In this document: piece by piece, positions 7,937-16,044 of the stretch | How the letters are laid out: the number at the start of each line of letters is the position of its first letter | Numbering within the stretch: position 1 is the first letter of the stretch | Assembly (NCBI GenBank): GCA_001263235.1 | Contig: LGRD01000008.1 | Span: 124,001-188,000 of the forward strand | DNA: 64,000 nucleotides | Source of the DNA: Methylibium sp. NZG | Lineage (GTDB): Bacteria; Pseudomonadota; Gammaproteobacteria; Burkholderiales; Burkholderiaceae_C | Reading direction: 5' to 3' | The notes under the pieces: model-generated | Seen by the model: the letters and a program-made list of their open reading frames with translations, nothing else | The model's database searches: none | What the model was told of the DNA's origin: nothing | Position numbers and translations under genes: made by a program

Positions 7937-8671
7937 ATGGACTACAGCCGCCCCGAGCTCGCCGACCGCCTGGCCGCCGACTACGTCGCCGGCACGCTGC
8001 GCGGCCCCGCGCGCCGCCGCTTCGAGGCGCTGCTGCCGGCGCACGCCAACCTGCGCGCGGCCGTGCAGGCGTGGCACGAGCAGTTGATGCCGCTCACGGC
8101 GAGCATCCCGCCGGTGCAGCCGCCGCCCGAAGTGTGGCAGCGCATCGAGGCGCGCCTCGATGCCCGCAGCGCGCGCAGCCGGCCCTCGGCCGCCAAAGGA
8201 GCGGCAGCCGCCGCTGCCGCTCCACCGCGCTGGTGGCAGCAGCTCGCGGTCTGGCGCGGTGTGTCGGCGTTTGCCACCGTGGCCGCGGTCAGCCTGGGCC
8301 TGCTGCTGGCGGTGCCCGAGCCGTCGCGCGCGCCGGTGATCGTTGTGCTCAACGCTGCCTCGGCGGGCGACGCACCGGGGGTGCCCGCCTCGTTCATCGC
8401 CAGCATCAGCGGCGACGGCCGCGCGCTGGTGACGCGGCCGCTGCTGAACGTGAACGTCGAGGCCAACCGCGTGCTCGAACTCTGGGCCGTGCCGCCCGCA
8501 GGCGCACCGCGTTCGCTCGGCCTCATCTCGGCGGCCGGCGCCACCGTCGTCAAGCGCGGCAAGCTGCTCGACGGCACCGCCGCGTTGGCCGTCAGCCTGG
8601 AGCCCACCGGCGGCTCTCCCACCGGCGCGCCCACCGGGCCGATCCTGTTCGTGGGCAAGCTGACGCTTTGA
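7937..8671 (+). CDS. Anti-sigma factor, RskA type
   Basis: This 244-residue protein starts 1 bp after the sigma gene stop (TGAGATG). An N-terminal cytoplasmic anti-sigma domain (about 1-75, with LADRLAADYVAGTLRGPARR) lacks the HxxxCxxC zinc motif of ZAS proteins. A proline-rich linker and one transmembrane helix (about 105-125) follow. The C-terminal RskA domain ends in SLEPTGGSPTGAPTGPILFV, the typical family finish. It should hold the upstream sigma factor at the membrane until regulated proteolysis or redox change releases it. Confidence 0.92.
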   Translation: MDYSRPELADRLAADYVAGTLRGPARRRFEALLPAHANLRAAVQAWHEQLMPLTASIPPVQPPPEVWQRIEARLDARSARSRPSAAKGAAAAAAAPPRWWQQLAVWRGVSAFATVAAVSLGLLLAVPEPSRAPVIVVLNAASAGDAPGVPASFIASISGDGRALVTRPLLNVNVEANRVLELWAVPPAGAPRSLGLISAAGATVVKRGKLLDGTAALAVSLEPTGGSPTGAPTGPILFVGKLTL

Positions 8672-8777
8672 CGCGGCGGGCGAAGCCGCGCACGTGCGCT
8701 GAGCACTTACCAAGCAGATTGGGTCCCGCCGCTTCGCTTGACCGCTACCAGCGCCGACTGGGACGGCCTGGGCGGCT

Positions 8778-9875
8778 TCAGTAAAACGCCTCGGTCCGCT
8801 GCGCGCCCATCAGCGGCTCCAGCAACCGTGCGAGCGGACGCAGCCCGTTGTAGCGGCTCGCCACCTTGTGCGCGTAGTTGAAGAAGCGCGGCAGGTCCTC
8901 GCTGTACTTCGGTTTGCCGTCGCGGTGCTTCAACCGGCAGAAGATGCCCAGCACCTTCAAGTGGCGCTGCAAGCCCATCCACTCGACCTGGCGCCAGAAC
9001 TCGCCGAAGTCGTCTGGCACCGGCAACGCCGCCTTGCGAGCGCCCTGCCAGTAGCGGATCGCCCAGTCGAGTTCGACCTCTTCGTCCCAAGAAATGAACG
9101 CGTCGCGCAGCAGCGAGGCCACGTCGTAGGCAATCGGGCCGTGCACTGCGTCCTGGAAGTCGAGGATGCCGGGGTTGGGCTCGGCCACCATCAGGTTGCG
9201 AGGCATGTAGTCGCGGTGCACCGCCACGCGGCCCTGCGCGAGCGCGCTGGCGACCAGCAGGTCGCAGGCGGCTTGCCATTGCTGCTGTTCGTCGGCCGTC
9301 CAGGTGGCGCCGAGTTCGCGCGCGACGCACCATTCGGGGAACAGCGCCAGCTCGCGCTGCAGCAGCGCGGCGTCGTACGGCGGCAGGCCGCTGCCGTCGG
9401 CGCGCGCCTGCCATTGCAGCAGCGCGGCGATGGCGTCGCGCATCAAGCGGTCGGCGTGGCCGAAGTCGCCGCGCGCCGCGGCCTCTTGCATCACCGCCAG
9501 GTAGAGCTGCGAGCCCAGGTCGGTGAGCAGCAGGAAGCCTTGGCTCGCATCGCCCTCGAGCACGCGTGGCGCGTTCAGGCCGGCCGCGTGCAGCAGGCCG
9601 GCCACCGTGACGAACGGCCGCACATCTTCTTGCGCGGGCGGTGCGTCCATCACGATGAAGGTCTGCGCACCGCCGTCGGCTGCAGCGCCTGCGATCCGCA
9701 AGTAGCGTCGAAAGCTCGCGTCGCTGGACGCCGACTGCAGCGTGTGCGCCTGAAGCGCATGGCGCGGGCCGATCGAGGCGAGCCACCGCTCGAACGCCAG
9801 GCGGCGCGCGGCGTCGGGCCAGCCAACGTTCGGGGTGGCGTCAGGGGCAGTGTCGGAGGAATGAGCAGAGGTCAC
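8778..9875 (-). CDS. amgK: APH-fold sugar kinase, AmgK-like
   Basis: The 365-residue protein, with a GTG start at 9875, has the aminoglycoside-phosphotransferase kinase fold: catalytic loop VHRDYMPRNLMV and the metal-binding LDFQDAVHGPIAYDVASLL. AmgK of Pseudomonas phosphorylates the anomeric hydroxyl of MurNAc and GlcNAc in peptidoglycan recycling, and its gene also lies divergent from lptD, as here. Usually the MurU uridylyltransferase gene follows amgK; here the downstream neighbour is the convergent anti-sigma gene and no murU is in the window. The fold is certain; the AmgK assignment rests on sequence type and context. Confidence 0.82.
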   Translation of the reverse strand: MTSAHSSDTAPDATPNVGWPDAARRLAFERWLASIGPRHALQAHTLQSASSDASFRRYLRIAGAAADGGAQTFIVMDAPPAQEDVRPFVTVAGLLHAAGLNAPRVLEGDASQGFLLLTDLGSQLYLAVMQEAAARGDFGHADRLMRDAIAALLQWQARADGSGLPPYDAALLQRELALFPEWCVARELGATWTADEQQQWQAACDLLVASALAQGRVAVHRDYMPRNLMVAEPNPGILDFQDAVHGPIAYDVASLLRDAFISWDEEVELDWAIRYWQGARKAALPVPDDFGEFWRQVEWMGLQRHLKVLGIFCRLKHRDGKPKYSEDLPRFFNYAHKVASRYNGLRPLARLLEPLMGAQRTEAFY

Positions 9876-10051
9876 GTCGTCACGTCGATCGGGCCAGGGC
9901 TGGCGAAGGAGGCAGAAGAGAACCCTCGTGGATAATCAATTCTACAAACCGCCCTGCCCCCAACCACCCTGCCGCACGCGGGCACTGGCCGCGGACCTGC
10001 AACCCCCGGTGGCTGGCCCCTTGTGCACGGCGCACGCCCGCCTGCAAGCCC

Positions 10052-12412
10052 TTGTCCCGCCACCGCCAACCAACCCGCTGGCTCCCGATCCTGCGCATCA
10101 CCGCGGTGCTCGCCGCCGCGTGCGGGCAAATCGTGGCCGCCCAGGACGCCGAGCCGCCGGGCACGGTGCTCAAGCAAGCCCCGGCGCTCGAAGGCCGCCC
10201 GCGTGGCGCCGATGAGCGCAAGCTGCCGCTGGTCTTGCAGGCGCGCGAGATTCGCGGCCGGCCCGACCTGGAAACGCTCGCCGAAGGCGACGCCGAACTG
10301 CGCCGCGGCGGCCTCGTGATCCGCGCCGACCGGCTCAGCTACGACACCGCCGAAGACCTGGCGCGTGCGCAAGGCAAAGTGCAGGTGCTGCGCGACGGCA
10401 ACGTCTACCGCGGGCCGGAGCTGCAATTGCGCCTGCAGCGCTTCGAGGGCTACTTCCTGGAGCCGACCTACTTCTTCGGCCGCACCGGTGCGGGCGGCAC
10501 GGCCAAGCGGCTCGACTTCCTCGACGAGAACCGCACCGAGGCGAGCGGCGCCACGTATTCGAGCTGCCCGAGCGACGGCTCGGGTGGGCCGGCGTGGCTG
10601 CTGTCGGCCGACAAGGTGCGCATGGACTTCGACACCAACACCGGTATTGCCGAAGGCGCGGTGCTGCGCTTTTACGGCGTGCCCATCCTGGCCTCGCCGA
10701 TCCTGAGCTTCCCGCTCAACGACGAGCGAAAGTCGGGCTGGCTGCCGCCGACGGTGAACCTGGACACCAAGAGCGGCCTGCAAGTCGCTGCACCGTACTA
10801 CTGGAACATCGCCCCGAACCGCGACGCGACGTTGACGCCCACCGTCAGCGCGCGGCGCGGCTTCGGCCTGGACACCGAGTTCCGCTACCTCGAAGCACGC
10901 CACGAAGGCTGGCTCAACCTCAACCTGCTGCCCGAGGACGGGCTGACCGGGCGCTCGCGCTACGCGTTCGACCTGTCGCACGACAGTCAACTGCCGCAGG
11001 ACGTGAACCTGCAAATGCGCTTGCTGCGCGTGTCCGACAACGACTACTGGAAGGACTTCCCGCGTCGCCTGAGCCTCACGCCGAGGCTGCTCGCCTCCGA
11101 CGTCGAGTTCAGCCGCCCGCTCGGGGAATGGACCAGCTACGCGCGCGCGCAGGGCTGGCAGGTGCTGCAAGACCCGGCCAGCCGCATCGAGGCGCCGTAC
11201 GAGCGGTTGCCGCAGATCGGCGCGCGTTATGCGCAGCGCGACGGGCTGGGCTTCGAGGTTGGCCTGGAAGCCGAGTTCAACCGCTTCGCCGACCCGGTCG
11301 ATGCCGTCACGGCCGTGCGGCCGACCGGCATGCGGCTGCACGCGGTGGGCAGCGTCGGCCGCCCGTTCGTCGAGCCCGGCTGGACGCTGACGCCGCGCCT
11401 GTCGTTCAACGCCGCCAGCTACGCGCTCGACCAGCCGCTGGCCGACGGCCGCGACAGCGTGTCGCGCCTGATCCCGAGCCTGAGCGTGGACAGCGCCTGG
11501 CTGCTGGAGCGCGACGCGAACTGGTTCGGCCGCGCGGTGCGCCAGACGCTGGAGCCGCGCCTGCTGTACGTCAACACGCCCTTCAAGGACCAGAGCGGCC
11601 TGCCCAACTTCGACGCAGCCGCGAAGGACTTCAACTTCGAGTCGATTTTCTCGGAGAACTCGTTCTCCGGCATCGACCGCGTGTCGGACTCGCACCAGCT
11701 CACTGCCGGCGTCACGTCGCGCGTGCTCGACCCCGACACCGGCGCCGAGACGCTGCGCCTGGGCCTGGTGCAGCGCTACCTGTTCCGCGACCAGCGCATC
11801 ACGCCCGATGGCAATGTGTTCTCGCAGCGCTTCTCCGACGTGCTGCTGCTGGGTTCGACCACGCTGGTCCCGAGCATGACGCTGGACGCCTCGGTGCAGT
11901 ACAGCCCCGACATCGGCCGCACGGTGCGCTCGATCGTCGGCGCGAGGTATTCGCCTGGCCCGTTCCGCACCGTGGGCGCGACGTATCGCTATGCGCGGTC
12001 GCTGAGCGAGCAGGTGGAGCTGGCGTGGCAGTGGCCGATCTACGGGCCGACCGCCAACAGCATCGAGGCGAACCGCCTGCGCCCGGCGCAGCGATGCAGC
12101 GGCAGTTGGTACAGCGTCGGCCGCATCAACTACAGCACCAAGGACAGCCGCGTCACCGACTCGGTGCTCGGCCTCGAATACGACTCGGGCTGCTGGATCG
12201 GGCGCATCGTCGCCGAGCGGCTGTCCACCGGGCGCAGCGAGGCCACCACGCGGCTGGCGCTGCAGCTCGAACTGGTCGGCCTGTCGCGCCTGAGCCTGGG
12301 CTCCAACCCGCTGCAGGTCTTGAAGGACAATATCCCCGGTTACCGGCTGCTCCGGGAAGACCGCGGATCGCCTGCGTTGCAGACGCCACCCGCGTCACCC
12401 CTCTCTCCATGA
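10052..12412 (+). CDS. lptD: LPS-assembly protein LptD
   Basis: This 786-residue outer-membrane barrel receives LPS from LptA and inserts it into the outer leaflet with LptE. A signal peptide (about 1-30, cleavage near VAAQ) is followed by the OstA-like jellyroll (about 60-170: DRLSYDTAEDLARAQGKVQV) and the large C-terminal barrel. Cysteines lie in YSSCPSD, RCSGSW and SGCWIG, consistent with the interdomain disulphides of LptD. The only usable start is a TTG with no clear ribosome-binding site, so expression may be weak or the start uncertain. The stop overlaps the surA start (ATGA). Its partner LptE is encoded at 29.9 kb. Confidence 0.95.
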   Translation: MSRHRQPTRWLPILRITAVLAAACGQIVAAQDAEPPGTVLKQAPALEGRPRGADERKLPLVLQAREIRGRPDLETLAEGDAELRRGGLVIRADRLSYDTAEDLARAQGKVQVLRDGNVYRGPELQLRLQRFEGYFLEPTYFFGRTGAGGTAKRLDFLDENRTEASGATYSSCPSDGSGGPAWLLSADKVRMDFDTNTGIAEGAVLRFYGVPILASPILSFPLNDERKSGWLPPTVNLDTKSGLQVAAPYYWNIAPNRDATLTPTVSARRGFGLDTEFRYLEARHEGWLNLNLLPEDGLTGRSRYAFDLSHDSQLPQDVNLQMRLLRVSDNDYWKDFPRRLSLTPRLLASDVEFSRPLGEWTSYARAQGWQVLQDPASRIEAPYERLPQIGARYAQRDGLGFEVGLEAEFNRFADPVDAVTAVRPTGMRLHAVGSVGRPFVEPGWTLTPRLSFNAASYALDQPLADGRDSVSRLIPSLSVDSAWLLERDANWFGRAVRQTLEPRLLYVNTPFKDQSGLPNFDAAAKDFNFESIFSENSFSGIDRVSDSHQLTAGVTSRVLDPDTGAETLRLGLVQRYLFRDQRITPDGNVFSQRFSDVLLLGSTTLVPSMTLDASVQYSPDIGRTVRSIVGARYSPGPFRTVGATYRYARSLSEQVELAWQWPIYGPTANSIEANRLRPAQRCSGSWYSVGRINYSTKDSRVTDSVLGLEYDSGCWIGRIVAERLSTGRSEATTRLALQLELVGLSRLSLGSNPLQVLKDNIPGYRLLREDRGSPALQTPPASPLSP

Positions 12413-13782
12413 TTCACTCCTCGTTTTTCCACCGCCTCATGCTCGGCTTGCTCGCCGTCGGCGTGAGCATGCCTGCGGTGCAGGCACAAGCGCCAGCGCA
12501 ACCCCAAGCGCAACCCCAAGCGCAACCGCAAGCGCAACCGCAGCAGCGCAGCGCAACGCGGCTGGCCGACTACATCGTGGCCATCGTCAACACCGAACTC
12601 GTGACAGCTGCCGAGCTGGAGCTGCGCATCGCCCGGGTGCGCGAGGACGCCGCGCGCAGCAACAGCACGCTGCCCGCGGGGCCTGAGTTGCGCCAGCGCG
12701 TGCTTGAGCTGTTGATCGAAGAACGTGTGCAGGTGACCCACGCGCGCGACAGCGGCCTGCGCGTGGACGACGCCGAACTCGACCGTGCCGTGGCCAACGT
12801 GGCGCTGCAAAACCAGCTGAGCCTGCCGCAGATGCGCGACAAGCTCAGGCAGGAGGGCATCGACTACGGCCGCTTCCGCAACAACATCCGCGACCAGATG
12901 CTGGCCGAGCGCGTGCGCGAGCGCGAGGTGCAGGCGCGCATCCGCATCAGCGACGCCGAGATCGACGCCTTCATCGACAAGCGCCGCGCTGCGGCCGGCG
13001 CGAGCGACGAGTACAACATCGCCCAGATCCTGGTGACCGTGCCGGAGGGCTCGACCGCGGCGCAAGAGGCCGAGCGGCGGGCCCGCGCTGAAGCGGCGCT
13101 CACGCGCATCAAGGCCGGCGAGGCGTTCGATGCGGTCGCGCGCGCCGTCTCCGAAGACGCCAACAAGGCGCAAGGCGGCGCGATCGGCCTGCGACCGGCC
13201 GACCGGCTGCCCGATGTGTTCATGGACGTGGTGCGACCGCTGAAGGCCGGCGAGGTCGCGCCCACGCTGCTGCGCACCGGCGCCGGTTTTCACGTGCTCA
13301 AGCTGATCGAGAAGCGCGATGCCGGGGGCTTGTCGATCCAGCAGACCCGCGCCCGCCACATCCTGCTGCGCCCGTCGCCGCAATTGCCGCAAGAGGCCGC
13401 GTTGCGCCGCTTGTCCGAGTTCAAGCGCCAGATCCTGGCCGGCGCCAAGACCTTCGAGCAACTCGCGCGCGAGAACTCCGAAGACGGCAGCGCGGCGTCG
13501 GGCGGCGACCTCGGTTGGGCCTCGCCCGGCAGCTTCGTGCCCGAGTTCGAGGACACGATGAACGCGATGACGCTGAACGGCATCTCCGAGCCCATCGTCT
13601 CGCGCTTCGGCGTGCACCTGATCCAGGTGGTTGCGCGTCGCCAGGTCACGCTCGAACCCAAGCAACTGCGCGAGCAGGCCCGCACTGCGCTGCGTGAGCA
13701 GAAGTTCGACGAAGCCTACGGCGAGTGGCTGCGCGAGCTGCGCGCCCGCGCCTACGTTGAGTTGCGTGAGCCTCCGGCCTAG
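12409..13782 (+). CDS. surA: Periplasmic chaperone / peptidyl-prolyl isomerase SurA
   Basis: The 457-residue protein starts at the ATG overlapping the lptD stop by 4 bp. A signal peptide (about 1-27) is followed by a low-complexity Ala-Gln-Pro segment encoded by 12-bp repeats. The SurA N-domain (DYIVAIVNTELVTAAELELR) comes next, then two parvulin domains (about EYNIAQILVTVPEG to HVLKLIEKRD, and RARHILLRPSPQLP to HLIQVVARRQ). It escorts unfolded outer-membrane proteins, LptD among them, to the Bam complex. The overlap with lptD fits coordinated synthesis of a client and its chaperone. Confidence 0.96.
   Translation: MIHSSFFHRLMLGLLAVGVSMPAVQAQAPAQPQAQPQAQPQAQPQQRSATRLADYIVAIVNTELVTAAELELRIARVREDAARSNSTLPAGPELRQRVLELLIEERVQVTHARDSGLRVDDAELDRAVANVALQNQLSLPQMRDKLRQEGIDYGRFRNNIRDQMLAERVREREVQARIRISDAEIDAFIDKRRAAAGASDEYNIAQILVTVPEGSTAAQEAERRARAEAALTRIKAGEAFDAVARAVSEDANKAQGGAIGLRPADRLPDVFMDVVRPLKAGEVAPTLLRTGAGFHVLKLIEKRDAGGLSIQQTRARHILLRPSPQLPQEAALRRLSEFKRQILAGAKTFEQLARENSEDGSAASGGDLGWASPGSFVPEFEDTMNAMTLNGISEPIVSRFGVHLIQVVARRQVTLEPKQLREQARTALREQKFDEAYGEWLRELRARAYVELREPPA
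12496..12543 (+). repeat. 12-bp tandem repeat inside surA, 4 copies
   Basis: Four units (GCGCAACCCCAA twice, GCGCAACCGCAA, GCGCAACCGCAG) encode four Ala-Gln-Pro-Gln repeats just after the SurA signal peptide. The unit is a multiple of three, so changes in copy number keep the frame. Confidence 0.9.
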
Positions 13783-13821
13783 GCGCTGTTCGGGCCTGCG
13801 AATCGGCCCTCGCGCCAACCG

Positions 13822-14649
13822 TTGCCCGGCGACACGCCGGCCGCTGCCTTGAAACACCTCGCGCGCAAGCGCTTCGGCCAGCACTTCCTGACCGACGGTG
13901 CGGTGCTCGATGCGATCGTGGGCGAGATCGATCCGCAACCTGGGCAGGCGCTGGTGGAGATCGGCCCCGGCCTGGGCGCGTTGACCGACCCGCTGGTGCA
14001 GCGCTGCGGCCGGCTCACGGTGATCGAGCTCGACCGCGACCTGGCGCAGCGGCTGCGCCGCCGGCCCGAGCTGACCGTCATCGAGGCGGACGTGCTGAAG
14101 GTCGATGTCGCCGCGCTCGCGCAGGAGCACGGGCACGGGAATGGGCAGGGCCAGGCACTGCGCATCGTGGGCAACCTGCCGTACAACATCTCCACACCGA
14201 TCCTGTTCCACTTGCTCGCTGCGGTGGCGCACGTCCGTGACCAGCACTTCATGCTGCAAAAGGAAGTGGTGCAGCGCATGGCTGCAGCGCCCGGCAACAA
14301 GGACTACGGCCGCCTGAGCGTGATGCTGCAGTGGCGCTACGCCATCGAGTCGGTGCTCGACGTGCCGCCGAGCGCCTTCGAGCCGCCGCCGCGGGTCGAC
14401 TCTGCGGTGGTGCGCATGCTGCCGCTGCCGCCGCGGCCGGACGTCGATGCGGCGCTGCTGGGCGAGGTGGTCACGGTGGCGTTCTCGCAGCGCCGAAAGA
14501 TGCTGCGCAACACGCTCGGCCGCTGGCTCGACGAGCGCGGCTTCGCGGGCTCGTTCGAGCTGCAGCGCCGCGCTGAAGAGGTCAGCGTGACCGACTATCT
14601 GGCGCTGGCCGCGGCCTGCGCCGAACCGACAAACAAAAAGCGGCCCTGA
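13822..14649 (+). CDS. rsmA: 16S rRNA (A1518/A1519) dimethyltransferase
   Basis: RsmA (KsgA) dimethylates two adjacent adenines near the 3' end of 16S rRNA. The 275-residue protein shows [18 protein letters not shown], the SAM-binding [21 protein letters not shown], and the catalytic [15 protein letters not shown]. The C-terminal domain includes [12 protein letters not shown]. The TTG start at 13822 is the first start codon after the surA stop in the same frame. In Pseudomonas and many beta-proteobacteria pdxA lies between surA and rsmA; here only 39 bp separate them. Confidence 0.95.
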   Translation: MPGDTPAAALKHLARKRFGQHFLTDGAVLDAIVGEIDPQPGQALVEIGPGLGALTDPLVQRCGRLTVIELDRDLAQRLRRRPELTVIEADVLKVDVAALAQEHGHGNGQGQALRIVGNLPYNISTPILFHLLAAVAHVRDQHFMLQKEVVQRMAAAPGNKDYGRLSVMLQWRYAIESVLDVPPSAFEPPPRVDSAVVRMLPLPPRPDVDAALLGEVVTVAFSQRRKMLRNTLGRWLDERGFAGSFELQRRAEEVSVTDYLALAAACAEPTNKKRP

Positions 14650-14657
14650 GGCCGCTT
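14638..14657 (+). terminator. Hairpin at the end of rsmA
   Basis: A perfect 8-bp stem, AAGCGGCC with GGCCGCTT and loop CTGA, overlaps the rsmA stop codon (14647-14649). No U-tract follows on the plus strand. Confidence 0.5.
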
Positions 14658-14834
14658 CTCGGTCGCCAACTAAGCGGTCGTTTGACGATGCGCGCTCAGG
14701 CTGCGCTGAGCCACATCGCCGTGTCGAAGGCGCTGCTCATCAGCGGCATGTTCATGCCGAAGCTGTTGTTCGTCGCGCTCTTCACTGCCGCCTTGGCGGG
14801 CTTGTCTGCTGCAACACTCTGGGCCACCTCAGTC
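14650..14834. other. Spacer with short overlapping frames, no gene called
   Basis: Two short frames overlap here on opposite strands. On the plus strand, 14682-14894 could encode a 70-residue peptide with a hydrophobic stretch (MFMPKLLFVALFTAALAG). On the minus strand, 14696-14890 could encode 64 residues ending MNMPLMSSAFDTAMWLSAA. Neither has a convincing ribosome-binding site and both run across the hairpin at 14835-14869, so neither is called. Confidence 0.3.
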
Positions 14835-14869
14835 GCCCGCTCCCATGACCCTTGTTCTTGGGAGCGGGC
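14835..14869 (-). terminator. Strong hairpin directly after barstar
   Basis: A perfect 11-bp inverted repeat (GCCCGCTCCCA at 14835-14845, TGGGAGCGGGC at 14859-14869) with a 13-nt loop begins at the barstar stop codon. No U-tract follows, so it could be a terminator or an RNA-stabilising 3' structure. Confidence 0.55.
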
Positions 14870-15264
14870 TACTGAAAAGAATAGAAGCACCTGAATGCGA
14901 TCTTTCGTTCGGCCCAGAAGTCGGCGGCGTCGCGGAACACGTCGAGCAATTGCTCGCGCGCCTCGCGGTCGAAGCGCGGGTTGTCGGGCAACTGCTCAAG
15001 CACCACCACGAAGCCTGGCTGGGTGCCCGACTTGTGGACCAGGTCGGTCATGCAGTCGTACAGCGCGTCGAGGTTCTTGCCGAAATGCGCCGGGAACATG
15101 AACGCCTGGGCGATGCCTTCGAGCACGTCTTGCTTGGACTGGGCCGCGGTCAGGTTCGCGTAGAGGAAATGCTGGTGGACCCCTTGCGCGGCCTCCAGCA
15201 AGTCTTCCACGCGGTAGGCGCGGATCGATTGCACTATGTTTGGACGGACTGTCTGCAAAAGCAT
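14869..15264 (-). CDS. Barstar-family ribonuclease inhibitor
   Basis: The 131-residue protein has the barstar fold: hydrophobic core VEDLLEAAQGVHQHFLYAN, the central FPAHFGKNLDALYDCMTDLV matching the RNase-binding helix region of barstar, and a closing strand GFVVVLEQL. Barstars bind and block the active site of barnase-type ribonucleases in the cytoplasm. The ATG at 15264 is preferred because AGGAGG lies 9 nt before it; a GTG at 15312 overlapping the RNase stop would add 16 residues. It lies 44 bp downstream of the secreted RNase gene on the same strand, forming a classic enzyme and self-protection pair. Confidence 0.92.
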   Translation of the reverse strand: MLLQTVRPNIVQSIRAYRVEDLLEAAQGVHQHFLYANLTAAQSKQDVLEGIAQAFMFPAHFGKNLDALYDCMTDLVHKSGTQPGFVVVLEQLPDNPRFDREAREQLLDVFRDAADFWAERKIAFRCFYSFQ

Positions 15265-15273
15265 GGTCGCGTT

Positions 15274-15279
15274 CCTCCT
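15274..15279 (-). promoter_or_regulatory. Ribosome-binding site that sets the barstar start
   Basis: A perfect AGGAGG on the minus strand lies 9 nt before the ATG at 15264. It favours this start over the upstream GTG at 15312. Confidence 0.75.
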
Positions 15280-15308
15280 CTCGTCAGATAAAAAGCTCGG
15301 GGCGGCGC

Positions 15309-15722
15309 TCACTGCACGATCCTTCGAAAGCTGGCGTAGTGGTCGTCGGTATAGAAACAGGCTTCGGGTTGCGTCGGCTCGCGGCCGCCGCAGACAATTC
15401 TTCGGGCGCCCCGGTCGCGCGATTTGGGGGTGCGCACCGTGTACTCGCGGTAGTGGCCACGGGGCTTGAGCGGCAAGAGGCGCTCGCGGTTGCCGAACAC
15501 CGAGCCGTCCTTGCGCGGGTAAGGGAACGGGCCGCCGGATCGGATCAGACGTTCGGTGGCCTGCGCCTCGGGCGGCAGTTGCGCCAGCGAGACGGCGTCG
15601 CTGGGCAGAGGCGATTCCTTGGCCTGCACGCCTGCGGAAAGCAGCGCCGCCAAAGTCAGGGTGATAGCAAGTCCCAACTTACGCGACACATGCTGCCGGG
15701 GCAGCCGACCTGAGAGAAACAC
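15309..15722 (-). CDS. Secreted guanyl-specific ribonuclease (RNase Sa/barnase type)
   Basis: From the GTG at 15722 (AGGGA lies 5 bp upstream) the product has 137 residues. A signal peptide occupies about 1-34 (LGLAITLTLAALLSAGVQA) and the mature domain closely resembles Streptomyces RNase Sa: SGGPFPYPRKDGSVFGNRE, HYREYTVRTP, RGARRI, DDHYASF. By that alignment the catalytic Glu is E93, the phosphate-binding Arg are R104 and R108, and the general acid is H128, all present. C111 and C122 may form a disulphide. It should cleave RNA after guanine outside the cytoplasm, with the barstar protecting any enzyme not exported. Confidence 0.93.
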   Translation of the reverse strand: MFLSGRLPRQHVSRKLGLAITLTLAALLSAGVQAKESPLPSDAVSLAQLPPEAQATERLIRSGGPFPYPRKDGSVFGNRERLLPLKPRGHYREYTVRTPKSRDRGARRIVCGGREPTQPEACFYTDDHYASFRRIVQ

Positions 15723-16044
15723 GGGTTATCCCTGAATTCGGAAACCCAGATGGTACCGAATCGGCGCGAAAAGCTCAAGCTGCTGCCTCAGTTTAAGGCA
15801 ACCACAGCACAACGTGAGTGGGCACAAACACCGTTCTAAGCCCTTGCCAATTCAACGTTCAGAATTTCTTGGAGTTCACTCCAGCGAGCGTCGAGTGCAG
15901 CGCCGCGGTCACAAATGCGCCGTGCAAGACCTTGGCGGATGCCGGCATTTCAAAGGGCGCCGCGCCGGTCACCGCCCGCGGCGGCTGCCCCCACATGGTG
16001 CGGTTCCGACGCTGGCGCCGATGGCGCGGGGCCGAAGGCTCGGT
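15723..16044. other. 322-bp intergenic region upstream of the RNase gene and downstream of maeB
   Basis: No gene is supported. The first 150 bp are clearly less GC-rich than the surroundings and probably hold the RNase promoter. A 14-bp inverted repeat (TGGAGT, TC, ACTCCA) lies at 15870-15883, and a small stem TGCCT/AGGCA lies near 15784-15800. No terminator with a U-tract is visible after maeB. Confidence 0.5.

Noticed and set aside
10594-12408. Upstream extension of the surA frame through lptD
   Set aside because: This part is an alternative frame of lptD; surA starts at 12409 with a signal peptide and an ATGA overlap.
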